From assembly GCA_947490615.1 (NCBI GenBank), contig CANLHK010000001.1:124001-188000 (forward strand): a stretch of DNA of 64,000 bases, given 5' to 3'. The notes beneath the pieces are model-generated. The model did not search any database. It worked only from the letters and a program-made list of their open reading frames with translations, and was not told the origin of the DNA. A program made the translations under genes and the position numbers. Origin of the DNA: Planctomycetaceae bacterium (lineage in GTDB: Bacteria > Planctomycetota > Phycisphaerae > Phycisphaerales > SM1A02). Positions within the stretch are counted from its first letter, which is position 1; each line of letters opens with the position of its first letter. Shown in pieces: positions 1 to 9,561 of this stretch.

Positions 1-181
1 CGACCGATGCGCAGCACATCTCCGCGACTGAGCTGAACCGGAGGACGATCCGGCATCTCCACGAATCGCAACTCAAGAGCGGGCGGATGTTGGACGGTCT
101 GCGGCACGCGGAGATAGTACCGTTGCCGCGCGTGCGCTCCTTGGCCGCGAGCATCGCCCGGCCATGCTTGGACGGTGTGAC
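1..181 (-). CDS. possible N-terminal part of an unidentified protein running off the left edge
   Basis: The minus strand is open in one frame from about position 299 to position 1. From 179 downward it reads like real protein (for example RYYLRVPQTVQ, then ALELRFVEMPDRPP and GDVLRIGR) with good codon choice. No ATG/GTG/TTG start is visible in that frame near the end of the DUF2339 gene, so the true start is unknown and a rarer start or a spurious frame is possible. If real it would be the gene directly downstream of DUF2339 in the same direction. Function unknown. Confidence 0.25.
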
Positions 182-2737
182 TCAGGCAGCTCCCGCGCTT
201 CGACGAGAGCTCTTGGCGTAAATGTATCCCGTTCCCACGAGCACCAGTCCTGTCACGAGGAGAAGAGCAATGCGCACAAGGAGCGTGGTTTCCGCGAGCT
301 CAATGAAGTAGAGCCGCACCACGAGGAAGAGCAGCGCTGCGAGTCCTGCCCAACGCAACGGTGGAACGGCTTGTCGAAAGCCAACCAGAAGCGCTCCCAC
401 GCCGAACCCGCCCATCCACGAAACTGCGACCGCTGAACCCATTGGTGTTCCGAAGAGTTCCGCCAGAATGATCGTGCCAAGCGGTGCGATCGAGCAAGAC
501 GCGACGACGACGGCGGCTTGGTGTCGCCACGCGCCTGCTTCACCGAGGCGACGCGTCGCTCCAACGGCCGTCAGCAGAGAAGCACCCATGACCAATACCG
601 CCACCAACAGACCGTCGAGCTCGAGGGAAGTGCTTGGTGCCTGCTGGAAAAACCGCAAGTATCCGAAGAGCACTCCGACAAGGACAGCGACCAGCGAGAC
701 GATCATGCCTCCGTCGACCACGCGCGGCCGACGCCACAGTGAACCAACGAGGATCGCCACCAAACCCGCCGCGGCGAGCGTGGTCGCGACGGCGATGGAA
801 GCCTGAAGCCCGCTCGTCCCTCGGCCCAGACTCTCCGTGCAGGCGATCACTGCCAGCCCACCAGCGGCGATGCACATCAACGGCAAGACGAGCATGGTGC
901 GCACCGAGCCAAGAGCAGCATGCATCGCGATATGACACACAATCGGCAGACCGATGGCAAACACAAAGACCAAAGCAGGCACATCGCACTCAGTCCTACC
1001 AAGTCCTGCTGCGCGCGGCACACGCTCGGACAGCGTGAGCCACAACGCCGCGCCGAAACACCACAGAAGCATGGAGATCAGCACGGTCAGAAGCCGCGCC
1101 CGAGGAATCCACGCGACCACTGCAGCAGGCAGGATCAACGCGAGACAGGCGAAACGACTCTGAAAGAGCACGGCGCTCACGGCGACCCACAATCCCGTGC
1201 AGGGGATCATCAAGGCCGCAGCAGCGACCCGCGTGCGCGCCATCGACACACCGACAAAGAGCAGACACGAAGCCGCGATCAAACCAAGGTACGAGGCACT
1301 CCAATGGATCTCGATGGCGTCGGCGCTTGAAAACGGCAATGAGAACGAAACATCCACAGTTGCCACGCGACGCTGCGCGACAACCGCCAAGGCTGTGATC
1401 GCACCAATCCAACCCATCACGGCGCCTACAGCATCCAACGCGCGACTCTTCACTCTGCGTGAGAGCACGATCGCTGCGATGGCCGTGGCCAGAACGAGCG
1501 CGCCCTTCAGAGCGTCGGTGACGAGAAACGCCAGTCCGCCGACGCCGAGTGCCAGTGCCAGTGCTGCGGCAGTGCGTGAGAGATCCGAGCACGCTTCGGA
1601 ACTCGCCCGCGTTGATTGGTCCAGTTCGGCTGCGTCATGCGGATCGTCGACGGGCATGACGAACCCACGCAGGAACATCGACTGCGCGAAGAGGAGCGCG
1701 CCGACGACGCTCGGTAGAAACTCGATCACAGAGATCGATCCAGCGGCCGTCGTCCACGATCCAACTTCAACCAGCGCCATCAGAGAAGACGCCACACAGA
1801 GCACGAAGATGTTCGATCGCCGCGCGATGCCGCGAAGCGCGCACAGGGTCGCATCGCCCGCGATGATCGCCCACCAGACCAGGGCGTATCCGCAGGCTTC
1901 GATGGGATTCCGCGTGGCTGCAAGAGCCACGATGCCGAGCAAGATCGTGGCGACCAGCGCAAAGATGCGCACAGGTGCAAACTTGCGGCTGCCCAAGATG
2001 TGCATCGCCAGACCCGTCGCTAAGGCGAGCGTGAGTAAGAGCACCGCCAGTCGTGGCTCATCGCGGTAGAGGCCGACAGCGGGCGGGATCCCAAAGAAAC
2101 CAAGCAACGCCACGATGCCCACAGCCGCAGATCCGCTGCGCACGCTCCACCACGCGCCAAAGACGCCTGCACCACCTGCGATGAGCGCGCCCGTGGCGGG
2201 ACCAAAGATCTGCAGCGTAAATACACCGAGCGCCGTGCTCACCATGATCGCGCCAATGCCTGCGCCATCGAGCCCGATGGCGGTTCCAGGAACGCCGCGA
2301 CGACGGACGAACTCTCCCGCTGCCAACAGCAAGAGGCCCAGACCAACGCCAAGCATGAAGCGCGCGAGCGGTCCGATCCGTCCGATCAGCCCGATCTCGA
2401 TGGCGTAGTGCACGAGGTAACCGATGGCCACCAGCACGACGATCGCACCAATGATCGGCACCACCCGTCGACCGATGAACTGCTCGATGGACTGGCTCGG
2501 TTGCTCTGTGGTCGCGGTCGGCGGTTTGCCAGCCCACGGCGGTGGAGGCAGAGCCGAGGGTGATGGCGAAGGCGGTGGTGGTGGAGTGGGCGCGGTCGTC
2601 GGAGGCGCTGATCGCGGCGGCTCGTAGGCTGCGAGTCTTGCTGAGAGTGCGCTGACTTCCGCACGCAACAACGCGTTCTCACGCGCCAAGTCCTGCACGC
2701 GGTCGCTGTCGGCGGCGGGAGATCCCTCGTCTGCCAT
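182..2737 (-). CDS. DUF2339-family polytopic membrane protein
   Basis: 851 residues from the ATG at 2737. An in-frame ATG at 2821 would overlap the upstream kynA gene and adds only low-quality residues, so the later start is preferred. The N-terminus is a short coiled coil (about residues 10-42, DLARENALLRAEVSALSARL) followed by a proline-rich linker. After that comes a long run of twenty or more hydrophobic segments. The first of these (VVPIIGAIVVLVAIGYLVHY), followed by arginine/glycine-rich turns (GEFVRRRGVPGTAIGLDGAG), is the usual DUF2339 opening. The family is an inner-membrane protein of unknown function found widely in Gram-negatives. Neighbour kynA is 59 bases upstream. Confidence 0.85.
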   Translation of the reverse strand: MADEGSPAADSDRVQDLARENALLRAEVSALSARLAAYEPPRSAPPTTAPTPPPPPSPSPSALPPPPWAGKPPTATTEQPSQSIEQFIGRRVVPIIGAIVVLVAIGYLVHYAIEIGLIGRIGPLARFMLGVGLGLLLLAAGEFVRRRGVPGTAIGLDGAGIGAIMVSTALGVFTLQIFGPATGALIAGGAGVFGAWWSVRSGSAAVGIVALLGFFGIPPAVGLYRDEPRLAVLLLTLALATGLAMHILGSRKFAPVRIFALVATILLGIVALAATRNPIEACGYALVWWAIIAGDATLCALRGIARRSNIFVLCVASSLMALVEVGSWTTAAGSISVIEFLPSVVGALLFAQSMFLRGFVMPVDDPHDAAELDQSTRASSEACSDLSRTAAALALALGVGGLAFLVTDALKGALVLATAIAAIVLSRRVKSRALDAVGAVMGWIGAITALAVVAQRRVATVDVSFSLPFSSADAIEIHWSASYLGLIAASCLLFVGVSMARTRVAAAALMIPCTGLWVAVSAVLFQSRFACLALILPAAVVAWIPRARLLTVLISMLLWCFGAALWLTLSERVPRAAGLGRTECDVPALVFVFAIGLPIVCHIAMHAALGSVRTMLVLPLMCIAAGGLAVIACTESLGRGTSGLQASIAVATTLAAAGLVAILVGSLWRRPRVVDGGMIVSLVAVLVGVLFGYLRFFQQAPSTSLELDGLLVAVLVMGASLLTAVGATRRLGEAGAWRHQAAVVVASCSIAPLGTIILAELFGTPMGSAVAVSWMGGFGVGALLVGFRQAVPPLRWAGLAALLFLVVRLYFIELAETTLLVRIALLLVTGLVLVGTGYIYAKSSRRSAGAA

Positions 2738-2796
2738 GGGGGCAGCATGACGCGATGCCGATCGCGACGCAAGCCGCTCAGTTCCAAGACTCCGAC

Positions 2797-3594
2797 CTAC
2801 AGGCTCGTACGAATCGCCCAAAGATCAGGAAAGAGCGGCGTAAACAGGGTCGTTCGCAAGTATGCGGCGCCAGGACTGCCGCCCGTCCCCTGCTTGAATC
2901 CGATGGTGCGCTCGACCATCTTCACATGGCGATAGCGCCATTCTTGCACGCCTTCGTCGAGATCGACAAGCAGCTCGCAAATCGATCGCTCGGTCGGATG
3001 CCCGCGATAGATCGCTAGGAGCGTCGCCTGAAACGCGGGACTCTCGGCGATCGGCGTCGTGACATCGCGTTGCAACACCTCATTGGGAATGGCGTGACCG
3101 CGATCGGCGAGGAAGCGCGCGAAGGCATCCCACAGTGTCGGCTTGGGCCACCGCGCTTCGATCATCTTGCGCTCATGTGAGCCTTCAGGGTTGTGCGCAA
3201 GCACGCGCGGATTCTTGTTGCCCAGCAGAAACTCAAACTCGCGGAACTGCCAACTCTGGAAGCCGCTCGAGCTCGAAAGAAAACTGCGAAAGCTCAAGAA
3301 CGAGACGGGAGTCATCGTCTCCAGCACATCGATCTGCTGCACCATCGTCTTGAGGATGGTGAGCATCCGCTTGAGGGTCGCACCAGCCTGCACGGAATCA
3401 CCCGCAACCAACAACCGCGCGAAATGATCGCCCTCATGGAGCTGCTGCTTGAACCACAACTCATAGACCTGGTGGATGATGATGAAGAGCATCTCATCGT
3501 GCTCGGGACCCTTGCCTGAAGGGTCGACCGAAGCAGGCGCCTGCAGCGTGAGCAGCTCGGGGACTTTGAGATAGCTTCCGTAAGTGGTCTGCAT
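2797..3594 (-). CDS. kynA: tryptophan 2,3-dioxygenase
   Basis: 265 residues, a little shorter than typical bacterial TDO (about 280). It opens L-tryptophan's indole ring to N-formylkynurenine with a haem cofactor. The early block GPEHDEMLFIIIHQVYELWF (about 29-48) carries the substrate-side histidine. The C-terminal block RYRHVKMVERTIG (from about residue 220) holds the proximal haem histidine at about 223 and runs into the conserved GTGGSPG loop. The ATG at 3594 gives the family's usual N-terminus (TYGSYLKVPELL). No other kynurenine-pathway gene is nearby, so it probably serves tryptophan breakdown alone. Confidence 0.95.
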   Translation of the reverse strand: MQTTYGSYLKVPELLTLQAPASVDPSGKGPEHDEMLFIIIHQVYELWFKQQLHEGDHFARLLVAGDSVQAGATLKRMLTILKTMVQQIDVLETMTPVSFLSFRSFLSSSSGFQSWQFREFEFLLGNKNPRVLAHNPEGSHERKMIEARWPKPTLWDAFARFLADRGHAIPNEVLQRDVTTPIAESPAFQATLLAIYRGHPTERSICELLVDLDEGVQEWRYRHVKMVERTIGFKQGTGGSPGAAYLRTTLFTPLFPDLWAIRTSL

Positions 3595-3621
3595 CCGCGC
3601 AGCGTAGCGAAGTGCGCTGTT

Positions 3622-6600
3622 TCAGCGTCCGCCAACGACCAAGGGCTTGCGGATCTCGAGCCGACCCTCATGGAGGTCCCACTCGATTTCCTGCGCAGAG
3701 AGCGGTGTTGGCGTGTTGGCAAAGACCACAGTGACCGCGCGACCAGGCGCGGCCTTCAGCGTGGCGATGCCTGTGCGAACCGAGTACTCGAACTCTTCGC
3801 ACTCCACATCCTGCGCGGGCGTGCGAATGAAGACCCGACCAACTCCCTTGACGCCGAGAAGGTCGGCAGGACCACCAAGATCGACACCAGCCGTCGCTGC
3901 CGTTCCCACTCCAGGGCCATCCTTGGTTCGCGACTTCGTCTCATCGCTTCGACGCACCGTGGCTTCGAGCGCATCACAGCGCATCGAGAAGCGATCGGCG
4001 TCGCGTACTCCTGCATGCAACAACTCAACGCCATCGTGCATGCGGACAAGGAAGCGGTCGTCGACGATGTGCTCGAGCGCCATCCGTTGCGTCCAGTTGA
4101 ATCGCGTCGTTCCTTCGGCGCCGAGTGCGATCGCTGTGTCGCTGCGCACAGGACGCTTCGCTTCATCGCTCAAGAGCGGGATGTTCACCAAGAGCGCACC
4201 AACTCCGACGACGAGCCCTTCACGAGAGATCATGTCGTATTCAATGTGCTCGCCCGTCACGCGAAACACCCGCGGCTCGCCCGTGTGCGCAGCGTCTGGC
4301 CAGAGTCGACTCTCGATGCGAGCATCGCCGCGAGCAAGGAAGTGCTTCAGCGCGCGCGGCGTGTCAGCGTTGGCCTTCGTCGATCCGTCCGACGCCTTCG
4401 CAGCAGCCTTTCCCGCGGAGGGATCGGGCCCATGGCCGAGGATCACCGACTTCGCGTCGACGGCGTCCGTCGCGAGCGCACTGGGACGACTGCGCAGTTG
4501 CACATCGCCACGAATGTCGATGGTGCCATCGTCGGCAGAGGCCTCCTGGTACTCGAGTCCTTCGGTCCACGACGCGTCGAGTGAGGTCGCCACGGTTGGA
4601 TCGGGACGATCGATGCGGCCGCTTCCCACCGTGATCGGTTCGCGATACGCGCGGAATCGGCCAGGGCCTTCACTGCGCGCGGCGTGCGTCGCGTCATCAA
4701 AGCGAAGGTCACGCAGGTTGTCAGCGATGATGTTCGATCGCACGATCGCGACGCTGTCCTTCTCGCCGATCAATCGCAACTTCCGCTCGAGAGCGTTGCC
4801 AGTCAAGGAATCGGCGAAGACTCGCGCTCCCTCACCAAGAAGAACTTGCACGCCGCCCGTCGCCTCGACGGCGGCGACATCGATCGCGGGATCCGTCGTG
4901 GGGGCCGCGGCCTCGCGCTTCTCCGCAAAGGTCACGAGAAGGTCTTCGGTCCAGATGGTTTGCCGCGCGTCTTTCGCTTCGACGGCACCGCGCGCGACGA
5001 GTTTGCGCGGAATCGCATCGCCCTTCTCTGTCACGCCCAGGGCCAATTCCAGGCGCTGCGCCTGCATCGAGCCCGCAGCACCGAGTTGCCGCACCGTGGT
5101 CCCACCATCGGCGATGATCGAATCGACGCGTTCGCGCTCCACGGCGTTGAATCCAACTTCAAGCGTCTGCGAAGCAAGTTCAAATTGCTTGCCAAACACA
5201 TCCACGCCACCTTCAAAGCGCGCGTGCGAGATGCGGGAGTCATCCGCGCCACCAGTGAACTGAAGATCCACGCCGCCCTTCCAAGTGATCTCAATCTCCT
5301 GATGAGTCGCATCAAAGCGCGGAGTCGTCGGGGCAGGTTGAGGTGGATCCAAGACAAGTGCGACCGCAGCGGGATCGGACGAGACCAGAAGCCGCGCTGC
5401 GTCAGGCGTGATCGATGGAGCAATCTGCAACCACGCGACATCTCCTGCTGCACCTCGTGCAAGGGCCATGCGACCAGGACCGTCGAGTCGTCCGACACCA
5501 GTGCTGAAACTCGCCCAGAAGCGTGAAGCCTCCATGCGAAGGCGCGCGTTGGCGACCACGAGTGGTCCGTGCTCAGAGCCCTCCGCGTCAACGCGTTCAT
5601 CGAGCACGCTGTAACGGAGGCGCGAACAGGTGACTTGGGTGTGACTCTTGCCGTCATGGAGTTCGACGCGCGAACCAAGCACATCAAAACGAATGTCGTC
5701 ACGCGTCTTGAGCGCGTCGGCAGCGTCTACAACAGGAACCATTTCGAGTCGGCCGCCAAACGACACCGTCACGCTGTCGTCGGTGTTTGGATTGGAAGTC
5801 GGCGCATCCTGCGGAAGCGCGAAAGCCAACGCGCTGACCACGGAAGCGGGAGTGGGCGCCAAAGTGCTGAGCCACGACGATGACGGTGCGCCCACGCCGA
5901 CTGGCGTGAACGCGAGCGCGTCGAGCCCCTGCGATTCGAGGCTAAAGATCGCGATGAGTTCGTCGCCACGAATCGTGCTCACCACGCCGCCACGAGTGCG
6001 CACCACCAGGACGCCGCCAGTCAGGACGAGTCTGTAGAAACGCGTTGGTTCGGCGGCCGCGGGTTTCGGTGTGACGATGACGGGTGGTGCGGCGGAAGGC
6101 GCGATGTTGGAAGGCGAGAGGTCGGGTTCGTCGGCCGTCGTTTGCGGCGTGGTCTGCAACTCGTGATTCGCCGAAGCTCCGCCATCGGTCGCCGTCGAAT
6201 CAGGCACCAACGGCTGCACAGGATTGATCAGGAGATCATCAGGCGTTGCCGCCGCGTTGCTCGCTGCAGCTCGACGCTTGGCGGCCAAGGCCCGCGCGCT
6301 GCGATCGATGCGAATCGGCTCGAGCGCGCGATCGACGAGCAATCGTTCGACACCCGCGCCATCCGAGTCCAAGACCAGCGTGAGTCCTTCACCCGCAAAG
6401 CTTCCAGCGTCGGTCTCAATGCGGACGGCGCGATCGCATCGAACCTCACCAGCGATGCCATCAAACTGCGCGGTGTCGGCATTGATGGTCATCGAGGGCC
6501 TGTCGAGAAGCACATCGACTTGACGATTCTCGCTCGGCTTGAACAGCCGGATCTCGACATCACCTTCGAGCACGCCCGATTCAAGCGCGCGATGCGGCAC

Positions 6601-7062
6601 GCTCACCACGCCGTCACGGGCAACGAGCGTGAGGACACGACCATCGCGCAGGTAGAAGCGCGCGCGTGGCTCACTCATCTGGAGCTTCTGCCCGCCGAGC
6701 GGCTCCAATCTTCCTGCGCTGTATTGCTGCGCAAGACGGCCGGTTTCATCGGCGACCTGCACCCACGCGCCGTCCGCGAGTTTGATCGCGGTCTGGTCGG
6801 AGAGCGAGCCGCCTGCGTTGCGCAACTCTTCGGCACTGGCAAACTGCGGAGCGAGCAACGACGGCGCGTCACTCAATCGACTCGACTGCTTGCGTGGCGT
6901 CGTGCCTTGGTCGAGGTTCATCGCCGCCACGATCAGGAGAATCGCAAGCGCTCCCGCAGGAACGGCGAAGACCAGCCCGCGGCGGTGGCGAAGAAAGAGT
7001 CGGAGGCGTTCACCGTTGCGCAGCGGGCGCGGTGGCGCCTGAACTTCGCGCGGACGCATCAC
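3622..7062 (-). CDS. very large LptC/LptA (OstA-like) LPS-transport family protein
   Basis: 1146 residues, against about 190 for LptC and 185 for LptA. It has a basic N-terminus, one membrane anchor (about residues 30-48, LVFAVPAGALAILLIVAAMN), then many repeated beta-strand units typical of the OstA/LptA jelly-roll, for example DTAQFDGIAGEVRCDRAV at about 200. The units are separated by Ala/Pro-rich linkers. The start (GTG at 7062, or the ATG next to it at 7059) overlaps the kdsC stop, and kdsC-lptC-lptA is the classical E. coli order. I infer a periplasm-spanning LPS bridge that fuses LptC and LptA roles. The repeats are visible, but the exact family assignment is inference. lptB lies separately at 22157-22891. 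Confidence 0.7.
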   Translation of the reverse strand: MMRPREVQAPPRPLRNGERLRLFLRHRRGLVFAVPAGALAILLIVAAMNLDQGTTPRKQSSRLSDAPSLLAPQFASAEELRNAGGSLSDQTAIKLADGAWVQVADETGRLAQQYSAGRLEPLGGQKLQMSEPRARFYLRDGRVLTLVARDGVVSVPHRALESGVLEGDVEIRLFKPSENRQVDVLLDRPSMTINADTAQFDGIAGEVRCDRAVRIETDAGSFAGEGLTLVLDSDGAGVERLLVDRALEPIRIDRSARALAAKRRAAASNAAATPDDLLINPVQPLVPDSTATDGGASANHELQTTPQTTADEPDLSPSNIAPSAAPPVIVTPKPAAAEPTRFYRLVLTGGVLVVRTRGGVVSTIRGDELIAIFSLESQGLDALAFTPVGVGAPSSSWLSTLAPTPASVVSALAFALPQDAPTSNPNTDDSVTVSFGGRLEMVPVVDAADALKTRDDIRFDVLGSRVELHDGKSHTQVTCSRLRYSVLDERVDAEGSEHGPLVVANARLRMEASRFWASFSTGVGRLDGPGRMALARGAAGDVAWLQIAPSITPDAARLLVSSDPAAVALVLDPPQPAPTTPRFDATHQEIEITWKGGVDLQFTGGADDSRISHARFEGGVDVFGKQFELASQTLEVGFNAVERERVDSIIADGGTTVRQLGAAGSMQAQRLELALGVTEKGDAIPRKLVARGAVEAKDARQTIWTEDLLVTFAEKREAAAPTTDPAIDVAAVEATGGVQVLLGEGARVFADSLTGNALERKLRLIGEKDSVAIVRSNIIADNLRDLRFDDATHAARSEGPGRFRAYREPITVGSGRIDRPDPTVATSLDASWTEGLEYQEASADDGTIDIRGDVQLRSRPSALATDAVDAKSVILGHGPDPSAGKAAAKASDGSTKANADTPRALKHFLARGDARIESRLWPDAAHTGEPRVFRVTGEHIEYDMISREGLVVGVGALLVNIPLLSDEAKRPVRSDTAIALGAEGTTRFNWTQRMALEHIVDDRFLVRMHDGVELLHAGVRDADRFSMRCDALEATVRRSDETKSRTKDGPGVGTAATAGVDLGGPADLLGVKGVGRVFIRTPAQDVECEEFEYSVRTGIATLKAAPGRAVTVVFANTPTPLSAQEIEWDLHEGRLEIRKPLVVGGR

Positions 7063-7601
7063 CGCGACACTCCGACCTTGGGTGCGGGATGATCAGGATC
7101 GAAGTGGCGCACCGCTTCAAGCCAGCGTCCTTGACCCTTCAAGATGTGTTCGACGGCATCACGCACGGCGCCAGCGCCACCAGGACGCTCGGTGACGAAG
7201 GCCGCGACTTCGAGCACTTCAGGCGACGCATCACGGACCGCGATGGGAAATCCACAGGCGCGCAAGATGGGGAGATCGGGAAGGTCATCGCCGATCATCG
7301 CGGCCTCGCACGCGGCGATCCCCGTCTCCTGCAAGAGCGTCGTAAACGCGCGGCCCTTCTCCTTCGACCCGCTGATCACATGACGCACGCCAAGCTCGCG
7401 CAGTCGATGCCGCAGCGCCATGCCGTCGCGTCCGGTGATCACCGCGAGCTCAAGCCCCAACTTCGACCACATACGCAAGGCGGCGCCGTCGCGGACATAG
7501 AAACGCTTCTGCTCGTGCCCCGCGTCATCGATGGAGATGCCGCCGTCGGTGAGGACACCATCGACATCGAGACAGAGCAATTTGATGCGTGAAAGCGACA
7601 C
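7059..7601 (-). CDS. kdsC: KdsC-family HAD phosphatase (KDO 8-phosphate phosphatase)
   Basis: 180 residues, normal length. It is a C0-type HAD phosphatase with no cap domain. The DxD motif LCLDVDGVLTDGG is at residues 9-21 (Asp12 nucleophile, Asp14), the ITGRDG threonine loop follows, then the SGSKEKGRAF lysine motif at about 80, and GDDLPDLPIL at about 105 carries the Mg-binding acids. It is predicted to release phosphate from 3-deoxy-D-manno-octulosonate 8-phosphate for LPS inner core. The start is GTG at 7601. Its stop overlaps the start of the LptC-like gene (GTGATG), so the two are translationally coupled, which supports a role in LPS. Confidence 0.9.
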   Translation of the reverse strand: MSLSRIKLLCLDVDGVLTDGGISIDDAGHEQKRFYVRDGAALRMWSKLGLELAVITGRDGMALRHRLRELGVRHVISGSKEKGRAFTTLLQETGIAACEAAMIGDDLPDLPILRACGFPIAVRDASPEVLEVAAFVTERPGGAGAVRDAVEHILKGQGRWLEAVRHFDPDHPAPKVGVSR

Positions 7602-7627
7602 GCGGCGAGTGTACCCGCACCTGCGGT

Positions 7628-8644
7628 TTACGACGCGAGGATGGCCAGGCCCAAGGAGAAGTAGAGCGCGGTCGTTGCCGTGTCGGCGACGACGAGTGTG
7701 ACAGGACCCGCTGCGACGCTTGGATCAAGTCGCAGCGCATGGAGCACGATGGGGACTCCTCCGCCCGCGATCGACGCGAACACCATGCTTGTTGCGACCG
7801 CGGCGAACATCGTGAACGCGCTCAACGCTGGATCACCGCCGTTACTTGTCCAAAACAGTGTGACGCCCGCGACGATCGCACCACAACTGACACCGAGCAT
7901 GAGTGCTGCCAAGGCCTCGGTGCGCAAGAGGCGCAGCGCGTGACCGAGGCCGTGTTTTTCCTGATCGCCACCCACCGTCAGCGTGACCGCTTGCATGGCG
8001 ATGCTCTCACCAAGCGTGAGCACCAACGGGAGGAAGAACGCCAGCAGCACGACCTCTTTGAGCAAGTCTTCGAAGCGCCAGGCAATGATCGCGCAGAGGA
8101 TTCCGCCGCCAACATTGCACAAGAGCCACGGCATGCGCATGCGGAAGCTCTCGAACGCCGTCATCGAGTCGACATGCCCGAGGTCGAGTCCGAGCGTCTG
8201 AAAGACCTGGCGAACGCGATCTCGCTCGGCGCGCTCGAGTTGCTCGCGCGCGTACTGCTCCACATCGATCGCACCCACGAGTCGCCCCTCGCGATCGACC
8301 ACGGGAAGCGCCAACAGACGGCGCTTGCGGAAGACTTCGAGCGCGTCGTCGAGCGACATGTCAATCGGAATCGTGGTGAGCTCGCCGCGCATCACATCGC
8401 CGATGCGCTCGCTGGGATTCGAGAAGAGCAGCGCCCGCGTAGGGACTTGACCGACAAGGCGGTCGTCGTCGTCAAGCGCATAGACATAGACCACAGGATG
8501 ATCGATGGCGCGCCGTCGAAGTTCCTCGAGCGCTTCGCCGATGGTCTGGTTGACATTGACCGCGGTTTGCACCGAGCGAATGCCATGCAACACGGGTACC
8601 GCAAGTCTGGAGTTCGAACTTGAGCGCGACGACCTCGAAAGCAT
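7628..8644 (-). CDS. MgtE-type magnesium transporter lacking the MgtE_N domain
   Basis: 338 residues from the ATG at 8644, placed 13 bases after the stop of the CPBP gene. The frame is open further upstream, but there it only shadows that gene. Two CBS domains (about residues 25-145: VNQTIGEALEELRR and DMSLDDALEVFRKRRLLALPVVD) precede an SLC41/MgtE membrane domain of five helices. That domain includes the pore-type motif FFLPLVLTLGESIAMQA and later TTALYFSLGLAIL. Standard MgtE (about 450 residues) has an extra N-terminal superhelical domain that seals the channel at high Mg2+. It is absent here, so gating may depend on the CBS pair alone. Confidence 0.85.
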   Translation of the reverse strand: MLSRSSRSSSNSRLAVPVLHGIRSVQTAVNVNQTIGEALEELRRRAIDHPVVYVYALDDDDRLVGQVPTRALLFSNPSERIGDVMRGELTTIPIDMSLDDALEVFRKRRLLALPVVDREGRLVGAIDVEQYAREQLERAERDRVRQVFQTLGLDLGHVDSMTAFESFRMRMPWLLCNVGGGILCAIIAWRFEDLLKEVVLLAFFLPLVLTLGESIAMQAVTLTVGGDQEKHGLGHALRLLRTEALAALMLGVSCGAIVAGVTLFWTSNGGDPALSAFTMFAAVATSMVFASIAGGGVPIVLHALRLDPSVAAGPVTLVVADTATTALYFSLGLAILAS

Positions 8645-8657
8645 CGCGGCAGCGTAC

Positions 8658-9479
8658 TCAGGAGTCGACGGAGGCGGACGGACCCGCCGCCGCCGCGAAG
8701 ACCGCGGAGCCAATGTCATAGAAGGCATGCGCTCCGACGACGATGCCAAATCCACGCACGACATAAAGCACGCCGAAGTACACCCCCGCCGCAAGGAAGA
8801 AGACCACGCGCGAAGGAACCAGCGCGCCCGAAGCATCGCGCAACGGGTGGTAGGCCACGAACGCCAACGCCGCCAAACCGACGGCGGCCACCGTCGCAGA
8901 TGTCCGCGTGGTCTTGAGGAGATCCTCGAGCAGCACAAGGATGATCCCAATCAGTCCCATGCGAAAGAGCAGCTCTTCGTAGATCCCCGCGCCGATCGAG
9001 ACGGCAACCTTGGCGCCAAACGAGAGCGACTCGAAGTCCACGCCGCTTGCAGCCGCAGCGGGAATCCGCAGCGCCGCCTGCGAAAAGACGAGAAGTGGAA
9101 GGGCCAAAATGATGCTCTCGCTCCACATCAGCCCGACCACGGCCGAATCGACTTTCCATGGCCTGCGTTCAATCGTGTGCCAGATCAAGAGGATCGCGAC
9201 CACGAGCACACCAGGAAGCCAGAGCCCGACGGTGCCGAGCTCGAACGCACCAAAGAGACTGAGGATCCATCGGTGCGCCTCGTTGGTGATGACCGCGCCG
9301 TCGGCGCCGCGCAGCGCGATGGCGAGGAGCAGTTCGTAGCCCACTAAGAGCGGGATGAGAAACAGCAAGACCGCCAAGGGTGCGCGCGAGGCCTCAAGAT
9401 ACGAGCCCAAAAAAGAAGTCCCGCCCTTCGCGGAAGTCGCGCGGGCGGGTTTGATCTTCTTTCGGGTTGGCTTGGCCAT
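8658..9479 (-). CDS. CPBP-family intramembrane metalloprotease
   Basis: 273 residues from the ATG at 9479; the frame upstream of this only shadows rpsT. A lysine/arginine-rich N-terminal tail (about residues 1-20) is followed by about eight membrane helices. The CPBP/Abi active-site motifs are all present: paired glutamates with arginine in YEELLFR (E168, E169, R173), FVAYHPLRD (H211) and HAFYDIG (H251, D255). This is the Rce1/CAAX-protease-like fold; bacterial members process membrane proteins or peptides, but the substrate here is unknown. It sits between rpsT and the Mg2+ transporter, all on the minus strand. Confidence 0.88.
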   Translation of the reverse strand: MAKPTRKKIKPARATSAKGGTSFLGSYLEASRAPLAVLLFLIPLLVGYELLLAIALRGADGAVITNEAHRWILSLFGAFELGTVGLWLPGVLVVAILLIWHTIERRPWKVDSAVVGLMWSESIILALPLLVFSQAALRIPAAAASGVDFESLSFGAKVAVSIGAGIYEELLFRMGLIGIILVLLEDLLKTTRTSATVAAVGLAALAFVAYHPLRDASGALVPSRVVFFLAAGVYFGVLYVVRGFGIVVGAHAFYDIGSAVFAAAAGPSASVDS

Positions 9480-9561
9480 GCGTCGTTGCGGCGGGTTCAG
9501 TGGTCTTTCAAGCGTTCGGATCGAACGGCGAGGACCGCCACACGCAGCTCGTGGGCAAGGC

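Noticed and set aside
3647-5263. 538-codon plus-strand open frame
   Set aside because: Opposite the LptC/LptA-like gene; serine/arginine/proline-rich nonsense typical of a GC-rich shadow.
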